A program made the position numbers and the translations under genes. From assembly GCA_037447655.1 (NCBI GenBank), contig JBBHKE010001395.1:250001-310000 (forward strand): DNA of 60,000 bases, written 5' to 3'. Of the stretch, positions 40,894 through 51,500 are shown piece after piece. The stretch is from Zygnema cylindricum (Eukaryota > Streptophyta > Zygnematophyceae > Zygnematales > Zygnemataceae). Position 1 is the stretch's first letter, and each line of letters opens with the position of its first letter. Under the pieces are notes generated by a model. That model saw nothing but the letters and a program-made list of their open reading frames with translations, had not been told where the DNA came from and did not search any database.

Positions 40894-41820
40894 TCAATAC
40901 CCAGGAGAGGCCCGTTCCTCCCGGTGAAGTGTTTCCACCGAGGGAATTTGGAGAATAGGTTTAGTCACCGGTGGTACTTGAGGGATTGGTGGAGAAGGGG
41001 ATGGAGAAGACCGAGGACTACGAGGGAAAGGTGTCTGTCTCCGTGTACGCCTTTTGGAGGTTTTTGGTGGAGGAGTTCCTTCGGTGGAACCGGGAGAACG
41101 TCGGTGAGGAGGAGAGTAGGCAGGAACGTCGTACTTGTAGGGTAAGACGGGTGGTCCCGGTGACCCACGGACTGCAGCGGCCGGAGAAACAAAAGGCGAA
41201 GGAGAGGATGCCTGAGTTGGCGATGGAGGAGGAGTAGTAAGTCCGAGGGAAATGTGTAGTCTTTGGTCTAGTTGTAGCTCTACCACGGCCTCCACGGTAG
41301 AAGATCCCTTGACCGAGACAATGGTAGGGAGATCTGTAGCCGCGGCTACCGGACTACTCGGCAAATCTGCACCCAACCCCTTTTTGTGAGGCCCTGTTGT
41401 TTCCTCCCCTTCCCGCTGAAGAGGAGATTCCAGTCTCGGTTCTGGTGAAGTCCGGGGATCTCGCGTGGCAGGGAGAGTTGCTTGATCCAGAGGTGGTACT
41501 TCCGTCGCGGGACCTGTTCTACTAGGAGGTGCTATTTGTCCACTAAGGATTCCCCCAGATCTCCGTCTAGCCTCCCGTATCAGGATCAGCTCCTGTTCCA
41601 ATGCTTTCTTCCTTTCCTCTTCAAGGACATCCCAATCTATTGCAACGGGTCCGGCCCCTGCCGTAGCCTTATCCTGCGATCGCAGAATCTCAACCAATTT
41701 CTGGGTGCTGCTCACCACACCCGAGAGATCCGCAATCCCCAAACCGGGTACCTCAGGGTCCGTAGGCCTTGAACGCCATAGTCCTCCGGATGGTCGGACA
41801 ACTGGTGCGGAAGGAGACAT
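40894..41820 (-). CDS. M1 Gag N-terminal Pro/Ser-rich ORF
   Basis: 308 residues in the same frame as the Gag ORF, separated only by TGA at 40894 and ten codons. A helical, charged segment (LEEERKKALEQELILIREARRR) is followed by long Pro/Ser/Arg-rich sequence, including a basic KTSKRRTRRQ. No enzyme motif is present. It is likely the disordered N-terminal part of a long Gag. The basic patch may act in RNA binding or nuclear import; that is inference. Confidence 0.6.
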   Translation of the reverse strand: MSPSAPVVRPSGGLWRSRPTDPEVPGLGIADLSGVVSSTQKLVEILRSQDKATAGAGPVAIDWDVLEEERKKALEQELILIREARRRSGGILSGQIAPPSRTGPATEVPPLDQATLPATRDPRTSPEPRLESPLQREGEETTGPHKKGLGADLPSSPVAAATDLPTIVSVKGSSTVEAVVELQLDQRLHISLGLTTPPPSPTQASSPSPFVSPAAAVRGSPGPPVLPYKYDVPAYSPPHRRSPGSTEGTPPPKTSKRRTRRQTPFPRSPRSSPSPSPPIPQVPPVTKPILQIPSVETLHREERASPGY

Positions 41821-42325
41821 AGAACTTGGGGAAATTGAGGCAGAAGGGAAAAACGGCTCTTCTTTTACTAGGGGAGCAAATCGACCTTTGCTGTCCGATG
41901 GTTGAACCGGAAATCTCTCTTAGGCCCAGGTATCTTCCGCTTGCAACTCCCTTCCCTGGTCCGGCCTCGAGAAGTAGCTCTGCCCCTAGAAAGTCTACTG
42001 GGAGCAATTTCCTGAGATATTGTGGGCTGTTGTCGTGAAGTAGACGGCATCTCCGGTTGCTCTCGGGCTGAGATGGGAGAGCCACTCTCGGACGAGCTAC
42101 TAAGGATCTACACTACTCCTCCCACTGGGCGTATGATCCGGGCTCGGTCGCTTCTGGCAACCCGCTGCACCAGCTCCTTCTTAACCTTCAACTCATGAAT
42201 ATTGTGAAGGGCTAGAATCTCCTTACGACCGGGTCTGTTAGGATCCGACAACAGTTCTGATCCATGTATGTCTCAACTATCAAGAGCCTTCGATCTGGTG
42301 TAACATACCACCTCGGGAGGGTGGC

Positions 42326-42685
42326 CTAGGACCGCTTCTTTATGAGCCAAACCCTTCCTACGAGATTGGGGAGAAAAAGTATGTCTTTCTCCTTCTCCGT
42401 AGACCTAGCCCTGGCAGCCTCGGACAACGTCGCAAAGTTTTCAGGGGAAATGACCGGAGGAGGTGGAGGTGAGGGTTGCCTCTCTGTTTGCCTCGGAGGA
42501 GTCCCAACTACAACCGGCTCGGGCATCATTCCCTTAAGAAACTGTTCAATGTTCAAAGTTGAGGTGAAAGGGACTGCTTCCTCAGGCACCTGTGACTCTT
42601 CCTCTTATGCTACCGCTTCTTGTCTCTCCTGTTCTTTCAGACTGACACCGGAAGGATCCCTCTCCTGAGCTTCTCCTCCGCCCAT
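42326..42685 (-). pseudogene. possible 5' end of M1 gag
   Basis: An ATG at 42685 opens MGGGEAQERDPSGVSLKEQE. After a TAA near 42607 the same frame continues as PEEAVPFTSTLNIEQFLKG to a stop at 42326. It is the first long frame after the leader. It is not in frame with the 41820 ORF, and 41821-42325 holds only short broken frames. It may be a damaged Gag N-terminus or a separate small ORF. Confidence 0.35.
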
Positions 42686-42689
42686 GTCT

Positions 42690-43160
42690 TATAGGAGCAG
42701 ATGAGCTAGATCTCTTTGATAAAGTCCACCACCCTAAACAGCTATCCTTTTAAACAAAAGGGGACAGTTGCTTTTTTAGTACTGTGCTTTTCTGCCGGAA
42801 GCTCACTAAGTGCTACACTCTCGACCACTCTCCAAAGAATAGGGAGGAACGAAGGGTCGTCCGATCCGGCCCGCAAGAATTCCGGAGAAAAGCCAAAGAT
42901 GACCACAAAAGTGTGCAAAGAACTCCCACGCAGGAAAATAGGAATAACAAATATCGGCTCTCTCAGATTAAACAATATCACCTTGCCCCAGAGAATGAAA
43001 ATAAAGATATAAATAAATGATAATGGTGAAGCGAATTCACATACCCCGGAGTGCAGCGATGACCAAACTCAGAAGAAGAAAACTCTCCCAATGGCCCCGA
43101 AGACAGGTAAGAATCTCCCTCACCCTTCTCGGTTCCACTGTACGGATCCGACAAGACTCT
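42690..43160 (-). other. M1 leader (5' untranslated)
   Basis: Sequence between the 5' LTR and the first gag-like ATG. It resembles 30425-30815 of the M2 remnant, including ATTAAACAATATCACCTTGCCC on the M1 side. I could not recognise a primer binding site next to the LTR edge. Confidence 0.55.
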
Positions 43161-43970
43161 TCTTAGTTTCAAACAGCGAAAGTTCAAACTGCTCAAAGCG
43201 AGGATAGTGCCAACTACCCACCCGTGCTACGATTTCCACAAAAGACAATCCAAAACAAAGATGGCAATAAAGTCCACAACAAAATGCAAACGTTCTCCAA
43301 CAGAAAGATTGATTTCATTCTCTGGGGGTTTTCTCACGAGACTGTACTGAAAAAACAACCTGTCTCCTTCCGCCCCAAGTGCCTTTTACAACCAAAGTTT
43401 GTCCTACTGCAAGTGCCAAAGTCAAAGCAATTCCAAAAGCCAATCAGCTGCCACCAATTGTTTTTGCACGGACAAAAGACAAAACAGACTGTACTACACT
43501 TAGGGCAATAGGTTAGGCGACTGGTTTCGGCTGGAATCACAGCCACTGGTCCTCCTATTGTACATAAAGGGGCAACAAAGTCCTGAATTGACGTGAAACG
43601 CCTAACTTTGACCCGGCGTCATAAATGTTATACCCATCTGTAGGGCCTGAACTAACATACTACTGACAGCTAACAGCAAGATCTACGGGACAATCCCAAA
43701 GGCTGCATGTCGTTCCACAATGTACCCCTCCGCTAGAGCTACATAGAACGGGTGCCATGTAATGAAGCCGCCACCTTTGCACCAGACTAACTCCGCAGTT
43801 AGACCTCTGTTTAAGGCCAACTGAAGTGCGTTGGGCTCCACTATGAAAATACAAAGATATGATCTGGCTAGTTGTCCTCCCCTCTAGTGTACGATAGAGT
43901 TCGTACAAGGTGGAATGAGGCCCGGAACTCCTGGGAGTGCAAATGTGTCGAAGATGCACACGAGCTTGAT
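43161..43970 (-). repeat. M1 5' LTR, truncated
   Basis: Body Y only, matching 32109-32919 along its whole length with visible substitutions. The expected U3 start X (about 200 bp) is absent. Beyond 43970 the sequence is unrelated, so the element lost its outer edge. Confidence 0.8.
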
Positions 43971-44809
43971 ATTCCACACGTCCACCTGCACGTTGAACAG
44001 ATTCCGTCACTTCGCACTGTCTCTACGCCACATTGTCGACGTGGAGGCATTGCAAATGTTTAGGGTCTGTGACATTGTGACGTCACGCACGTCACGCTCA
44101 ACTATGACAGCACCGAAGTCATAAATTCTAAAACTTTCCACCATGGTTTCCCGATTCTATTTTTTTGTATTTTCTCACTCTACTTGCCATCACAATACGC
44201 CCAAAGAAAGTAGAAAAAAATCGTTTTCAAAAATCTTTCATTTGATATCATTATAGATGTTTTTCGTTGTAAGAATTGTGAGATGGACGCGGTAGTGGGA
44301 GAGGGAGAGAGAGAGGCGCCTTCACGGGACTTCGCTTTTGCGAAATGGCGTCCGTTGGTCGAGTCCCCTCCTCGTCCGATATACGAAAAAAAGCGCACGG
44401 AAAAAAGTCACGCACAGGTTGTAAATGTGCAGTGGGTTTTGTTTTTGTACTCCGCGCACAAAAATTGTCAAAAACCTTTGACACGTGAGACAAAGTCTGC
44501 CTATTCGCTCACCTGGAACTATATTTAAAACCACCTCGCGAGGTGAATTTATGTAAAGTTTGAAAATGAGTTTAAAAGATGCGAAAGTGGGTCGAAACGT
44601 GATAGACGAAAAACTTCTTCTCGCTAGACGACAAACTGCAGTACATATAAAGTTTTAAGAAAACGCAACTTGTACGGGGGTAATTTCAATATTTTGGTAC
44701 GGTTGCATATTTTTTCGTTTTTTTCCAAGTTATAGAGGAAAACGACACAAGATAACTGTAACTTTAACACATGGGAAAGTGCCCTTACAATCGCAATAGT
44801 TGGGATTAA
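43971..44809. other. no recognisable gene
   Basis: The short open frames on both strands have no motif I recognise. No repeat partner inside the window was seen. Confidence 0.5.
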
Positions 44810-45298
44810 CACCGCGAATCGTTATTAGAGTAAACAAATAGAAAAAAAGTAGTTAGAGTTATGAACTCTAATTTGTGTGATAAACCTTTTTAAAAGAGGA
44901 ATCTTACTCTAATTTATTTAAGTACTCTAATTTGGCACGCTAATTTCTCTATTGCAAATAAAGGTATCCGTACAAAATGTGACAAAAAGTATAGTTTATC
45001 GTCACTATGACGTTTGCACTACGCGGTTTGTTAAAATGAAGTTACATGATAACGGCCTGGATTAAATCATTATTTTTACCTTTTTACTTATAAAAGTACA
45101 ATTTTGCACGGTCGTACGTCGTCTGTACTCCACACCATTTAAAACGAACCTATATTAGACTAATAAAACGCTAATTAAACCTTGCCTTAAATAGTATAGT
45201 GAAAAAGTTATAATCATTTACTCTATTTAACGTGATAAAGTCGAAATTTAGGGCGACCGAATTAGCGTTATTTACTCTAATTACGATTCGCGGTGTAC
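44810..45298 (+). mobile_element. MITE-like element, copy A
   Basis: 489 bp bounded by terminal inverted repeats. The left end is CACCGCGAATCGTTATTAGAG and the right end CTCTAATTACGATTCGCGGTGTAC. AT-rich, with repeated TACTCTAAT words and no ORF. It is an inverted copy of 46044-46551. Confidence 0.75.
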
Positions 45299-46043
45299 AA
45301 TATGGGTTCGTTACATTCCTCCAGTCATAACCTATTCCCACCGGAAAATGTTTCACTCCCGCAATAGGCGGGCGTTCGAATAATGCACGAATTTCCGAGC
45401 ACCGACTTTTTTATTTTCAAAAGTTCCCGGAAAACCGTACAAACTAATTTCCTCAATATATTTGGGGTTATTATAGTCGGGTTAATGTTGTGTATTTCTG
45501 TGAAACAGACCAACGGTAACCCGAAAAACTGACGTAGCCAACACAACATCCGAACGGCTAGTTCGTTGTATTCGCGCAAAAAAACAGTCCAACCTAAACC
45601 CTAAAAGTTTGAAAATCTGCAGGTTTGTTTTCTCGCCTATGTTTTATGACGTCGAAACGTGTGACGTGTCACAAGACACCTTCAAACGGAGTTACGTGCC
45701 AAAATTTTGGTGTGAACAAGACCCGTGTTCCGATGACTTTTGGGAAAATCATTGGAATGGGCAAAAAGTTATAAATGCTCCGGTAGGAATAGGCTATCAT
45801 TTGCGGGACCTTCGACACCTCGCGGGACCCGTCCCGCAAACCCAGAAAAAGGTAGTAATCGGGTATCTAAAATAGTGTTTATAGGGTTAGGGTCATTTGT
45901 TTTTTGTTCTTTTTAATAAAAAAAAAACATCGACCAAATAAAAAAGCTTAATCATACCGTCGGCGCGGAAAGTGGGAGGCCGGGGCGACGTGGACGCCTT
46001 CGGCACCCTTTCGACCCCCCAAAACCTTGCAAGATCTAGTACT
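45299..46043. other. spacer between the inverted MITE-like copies
   Basis: 745 bp with open frames at 45609-45875 (plus, 88 codons) and 45325-45579 (minus, 84 codons). Neither shows a transposase or other known motif. The spacer could be the core of a larger foldback element or just host DNA between two insertions. Confidence 0.45.
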
Positions 46044-46551
46044 GTACACCACGAATCGTAATTAGAGTAAATAACGCTAATTCGGTCGCCCTAAATTTCG
46101 ACTTTATCACGTTAAATAGAGTAAACGATTCTAACTTTTTCACTATATTATTTAAGGCAAGGTTTAATTAGCGTTTTATTAGTCTAATATAGGTTCGTTT
46201 TAAATGGTGTGGAGTACAGACGACGTATGACCGTGCAAAATTGTACTTTTATAAATAAAAAGGTACAAATAATGATTTAATCCAGGCCGTTATCATGTAA
46301 CTGCATTTTAACAAACCGAGTAGTGCAAACGTCATAGTGACGATAAACTGTACGTTTTGTCAGATTTTGTACGAATACCTTATTTACAGTAGAGAAATTA
46401 GGGTGCCAAATTAGAGTACTTAAATAAATTAGAGTAAAGTTCCTCTTTGAAAAAGTTGTATCACACAAATTAGAGTTCATACCTCTATTTACTTTTTTCT
46501 CTTTTTTTGCATTATTTTTTTTCTATACTTTAATAATGATTCGCGGTGTAC
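46044..46551 (-). mobile_element. MITE-like element, copy B
   Basis: 508 bp, the inverted counterpart of copy A. It starts GTACACCACGAATCGTAATTAG and ends AATGATTCGCGGTGTAC. Internal sequence matches copy A closely, for example GGCGACCGAATTAGCG in A against its complement here, with small indels. Confidence 0.75.
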
Positions 46552-46611
46552 TGTTGTTAGACATCTTACACTAATTTGGATCTAATTTGGATACACATTC
46601 CTAGTGTTGTG

Positions 46612-47373
46612 TATCGGTAAAAAACTTATCGCGATAACACCGACACCGATAGTTATCGGTTATCGAACGGTCAGAGGTTCCGATATATCGGTCTAAGACC
46701 AACAAATTCCATATCGGTGATAACTTAAAAATTATATAGTATGCATACAATTAGTACTTTATAACATGATGTATTATTTTATTGACTTTATAAAGTGTGG
46801 CATGCCACGTATAAAAATCTGTTCCGTTACTGTTAAACTGCAATATATTACGGAAAGCGCAGCACATAAATTTATGCCGGTTAACTGAACAAAAATTTTA
46901 CGGCGACGCACGGAATTTTACTAAAAAACTGGTGAACATGGAACTGGAAAAGAACGACGGACACAAAAGTACAACGGACGCGAAATAACATTCTACGCGC
47001 CGTCGGAATCGAACAGACTACTTGGAATTGAGTAAACACGAGCGGACGAGCCAGCGTGAGCGCCGGCATCCCGGAATGGCTCTTTTGGCATCTTTTGCCA
47101 AAAATGTTGACAGACTGACACGTGTCAAGTCCCCAGTGGATCTCAAGGAGTAAAGGGACAAAGCCACGGCGTCGGATGTGAAAGGTACATTTTTATTGGA
47201 TCCGTATCAAAACCGTACAGATCTCATGGCGGCTACTGTACTTTCTGTGCTTGTACACGTTTAGGGAATAAGACGTACAGTTGAGTGTACAGGTCGTACA
47301 TTTATCTGTACGGTCCGTACAGATATCGCCGATAGTTATCGTTATCGGCATTATCGCCGATAAGTACCCGATA
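46612..47373. mobile_element. short inverted-repeat transposon-like element
   Basis: The left end TATCGGTAAAAAACTTATCGCGATAACACCGAC... and the complement of the right end (TATCGGGTACTTATCGGCGATAATGCCGATAAC...) form imperfect inverted repeats of about 45 bp. The 762-bp interior has no transposase motif. The ends recall hAT-like nonautonomous elements only loosely. Flanking duplications are not clear. Confidence 0.45.
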
Positions 47374-48539
47374 TTATTGGCTACTTCTTGTCGCTCTTTT
47401 TGTTTTTTATTATTGTTGTTTTTCAGTGTTGGTCATGCCACCCCTTTTGTACCCCCAGACTCAGATGGTTTACCATCGTGCTTTTTAATTTATCCTGCAA
47501 GTTTTTTTTTCATACCATATAGAACTATAGAAGATATAGCCTGTGTTCGCAACTTCGCATGGTCGACGTTTAAACATGAGAGAACAAGCTCGCACAATTA
47601 TACCCCGTCTTTATTACGAAAAATCAAATCTGAGTGCCCTTTCACTTCGACGCCACTCACTTTCCCGTGTCGACGCCGTTGTTTGACACTGTTTCTGTAC
47701 GACTGTACAAAATAGCGAGCATTTTTAGTACGAACTGACACAATTCGTACACGACAATATTTAGAAACCTCCAAAATTTGGATAATGACACCAATTAAAG
47801 TATTAAACCTTTACCTCTATTACCGTAAAATGAAAAATATAAGAATAGATTCTATTTTATGTTCGTGGCCTTTAGGGGCGCCTAATTATGGAATTAGTGT
47901 TACAAACACTAATAGCGATTCACGGTGTACAGTTCAATTGCGAAGTCTTTGACCTCTTTGCTGTTCAAATTTTGGCGCCAGGAAATCTTCAACATTCAAA
48001 ATCAGCAGAGGGAGACAAATTTTCTCATCCAGCTTGTTAGGGTAAATGATGAACAATTGCTATGGAATCCCGTGAAATACCAGAATCATGATGTGTGTAG
48101 CTGTCCATGTAATAAATCTCATTGAATTTGTCATCAAAAAAGTTTTTCTACTTTTATTGGGACATATGGGGTGATATTGTATTTGCAGTGATTGACCATA
48201 AAGACTTATCTTTGGCTCTTGGAACAGTATATTCTGATATATTGCATTGTTTTTTAAAAAAATTCTGCTTGGAAAGTATTCTGCGTCTTGAGTTACCTTT
48301 TAGGAATTTGCTTGAGTTTTAGTCTTAGTTCCATCAGCTTCTTTTAGGTTGTGATACAACACCAAACGAGTTTAAGCTTTTAACCTTTGTTCCTTCTGAA
48401 TTTCTGCTTTTTAACTTAGCTGTAAGAAAATATTTCCTTTTAAAGTGTCTCAATTTCTTTCTTTCATGTTAAATTAATTGCATCCAGGTGCTCCCAGTAC
48501 ATCCCAGCCTACTGAAATTTATCAACTTAGTAGCTGAAA
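47374..48539. other. region upstream of TSK
   Basis: It contains one isolated MITE-like right end (CGATTCACGGTGTAC, about 47917-47931) and otherwise no recognisable gene. Promoter and 5' untranslated sequence of the plus-strand gene at 48540 should lie here. CCAGGTGCTCCCAG near 48484 could be a splice acceptor of a 5' untranslated exon. No TATA box could be assigned with confidence. Confidence 0.4.
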
Positions 48540-51500
48540 ATGGTTGCTTCTGACATGGAACTCTCTGCAAAAGAACTGAAAGGTAATTACTATGCTGCGA
48601 TGGAAAAAGGGGATTTCGAAGTAGCAGCGTCTTTTGCGAATGAGTTGGGCTACTTGCTGAAGAAAGAATGCAAATGGAAGGAAGCAACATATTGGTTCAA
48701 ACAAGATTGCCGACTCTCTTGTAGATTGTCACGGGAACACGATTTACCTGCAGCACTCCAGAGTCTTGGCGACATGTACCTGCTTCAAAAAAAGTACGAA
48801 AAAGCTAAAAAGTGGATGGTGAGTTCATTTTCCCTCTTTCTCTCTTTTTCTCTTTAAGCTAAAAAGTGGAATGGTCAGCAGTATTTTTATCTTTCCCTGT
48901 TTCTCTCTCTTTTCCTCTTTAAGCTAAAGAGTGGATAGTAAACAGCGATTTTGTTTTCCCCTCTTTCCCTCTTGTTCTCTTCACCCTATGTACTCTCTTT
49001 CTCCCTCTCTCCCCCCCACCCCCCTCTGTGAGATGTTCTTGACAACCTGTGGATTCAGATAACATACCAATTTTAAATGTGTATCAGCATCCTTATTTGA
49101 CCTTCTCTTCCACAGCTGTTATTTTCAACGTGTTGCTACCATTTCTCAATGGTTGTTTGTACTGTAATATTCTTATTCACGCTTTTCCTCGCAAGTGCTT
49201 CTTTTTCCTTTCAATTTTTTCCTAACAGACTAACTGACCGAAGAAGTGTCATATCGGAACTTCCTTTCCATGGGCTCGTTGTTTTCTACAGAATGCGCAT
49301 TTGAAGCTTGCCACAGTGGAGTTCAAGCTGGAGTTAGAAGAACAGAGGGCAAGCACACAACTAGGGCGATTATATACTGAGATGTACGAAAAATCGGCTG
49401 ACTGTCGAGACTTGATTAAAGCCAAAACGTTCGCCTTCAGGGCTCTCGAGCTGGGAAAGAAACTAAGCCGTCATTTGAAGAAGTATGAGGAGCTTGCAAG
49501 GGCCTTTCTCAACGTGGGGTATTTATCGCTTTGCTCGGACGACTATGTTTGTGCAGAAGAGCATTTGCTTGAAGCATTGCAGGTAGGGTGGTGGAATCTC
49601 TGATTTGAAGTAGTTCAGGTTTTCAATTCTTGACTTGGGGGCAGTAGAATGTCATTGAGGGAATTAGTGCTTTTTCTGTTTTTATGGTTTGTTTTTTCGT
49701 TGCATGGCGTCATGTGGTATAATTCGGTCTAGGGAATGATCAAAACGTGTTAAAAGGTTGATTTTCACTGACCTTCAGATTTCTCCTATTGCTATAATAA
49801 GAGTGGCTTAGTTGAATCTTTGCTAATTGGTTTATTAATTGGACAAAGAAGAATGGTGTTGCAATGCCAATTCTGAGCGGGAGCGCCTAATTTTCTCGGA
49901 AACTGCTAACCCCGGCTGAAGTTGATCTGATCATTTAGGAAATTGTAATCTTTAACTTTTGTTTTCTTCTTGAAGCCACTGTACATGTTATGCGAGTTGT
50001 ATTTGTTGTAGGCAGATTGATGTGAGTTTTATGAACATGACAAACTTTTTGGATCAGAATGTGGTGCCAAATTACATCAATGTTTTAACCTTCTGTTTCT
50101 GGACCTGAATGAGTTTTGGGGAGTACAGGTCTTCACTTCAGTATTAGGCAACAATTTTTCTGAAGTAAAGTATTGCGAGCTGGGTGTATTTACAGATCTA
50201 CGATAATGAGGAGCTTGAGGTGCCTGACCTGAATTCTGAAATCCATTTTAATTTATCTCAATTGTACCGTATAAAGCTGGAAGAAGCAAAGGCTTTCAAA
50301 CATATAAACAAAGACATTAGCATTTGCACACTGGATAAGCTGCCAGTAGAGTTGGTCAAGGCATACCTGGAAAAGGGAGAATTGCACTTGTTTTCTCTCG
50401 AGAAGAACTACAAAAACAACCTGGAAGCAGCTGCAGAGGTGATTACCTTAACTCACTTTTGCAAACCGATAATGTGAAGTTTGTTCACAGATAACTTGTT
50501 GACAGGTCCCGTTCTCCCATCTGTCACTGCGTGTCTGTATTACAAGTCAGTACACCCAAGTTTTCTCCAGTTATTGTTCCAGTATTTTGCTTAAATTTGA
50601 CTTTCAACTGTGATTGGGGATATGAGAGTGAGTCCTTTTTTGTGTATGTTTGACAATACAGGCCTATAAGAAAGGTTTAGAAGCTGCTGGAAAAATCGAA
50701 GATCATGATCTTTGTCAAAACTGCACAGTCAACCTTGAAGTTGTCGAACAAGCTCGCAAAGACTGGGAGAGATTTAATTTTCTCTTTGCACGTCAAAATG
50801 CTTTTAGGCGTCGGAGCAAAACAAGGCAAGAACCTGCCCAAATACATGATGCTGTATCAGTTGTGAAGATGTGCTTTTTACCGTCCACATCACTGCTGTT
50901 TTTCATGGTTTTATGTCAGCTATTTATGGAATGTGACAATGGGACCTCAACTAATGGCCGTGTTTTGGTCTGTTTTTTTTTGCTCTTAGAGGGCTGAAGG
51001 CTTACCAGTTGTGTTGACAGTGGTTCAGAGGAGAAAACTGAAATTCTTAAGAATTGTGCTGGAATGTTATTTGAGCTTGGAGACTTGGCGTTCTCTCTGA
51101 AGGCTTGGAAAAAGGTATGAGGCAGTTGCTAGCTAATCATAGTTTTGGGTTCCTTGGTCAACCGATTAGAGGAGTGGAAGGCTCATTTCAATTTTAATGT
51201 CAAAGCAACCTCTATTTCGCTTTTGAATAAAAGTCAAGTTTGTACTTTGGAGAGCACTATGGTTGTGCCTATGAGATATGGATACTTGATAAGGCACAAC
51301 ATAAATCATAAAAGATGAAAAGATGACAGTCTCTTAGCAAGACGGCGGTGAGACAAAAATGTCAACCGCTCTTCTTATCATGTTCTTGATTATGGATATT
51401 CAATCATGTAACAGGCTTGATAGCCATCAACCACAGATAGATATTTCTTCTTTTAGCAGTTGTAATTCCAAACCTGCACACTAGTGAGGCAGGTTTGGTT

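Larger units (their letters stand above)
32109..43970 (-). mobile_element. Ty3/gypsy element M1 encoding a cytosine DNA methyltransferase
   Basis: An 11.9-kb minus-strand element. Its 3' LTR is 32109-33117, followed by the purine tract near 33118-33138. Coding covers about 33171-42685, the leader 42690-43160, and the 5' LTR is truncated at 43161-43970. The order is Gag, protease, C5 methyltransferase, RT, RNase H, integrase, PHD finger. RT before integrase marks it as Ty3/gypsy. Damage is limited: a few in-frame stops (mostly TAG) and frameshifts at two or three joints. The methyltransferase block itself is uninterrupted. The right LTR lacks the first ~200 bp (X), so no target duplication can be checked. 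Confidence 0.9.

Noticed and set aside
45609-45875. 88-codon ORF between the MITE-like copies as a transposase
   Set aside because: No DDE or helix-turn-helix pattern is seen, it is too short, and no second copy is in the window.
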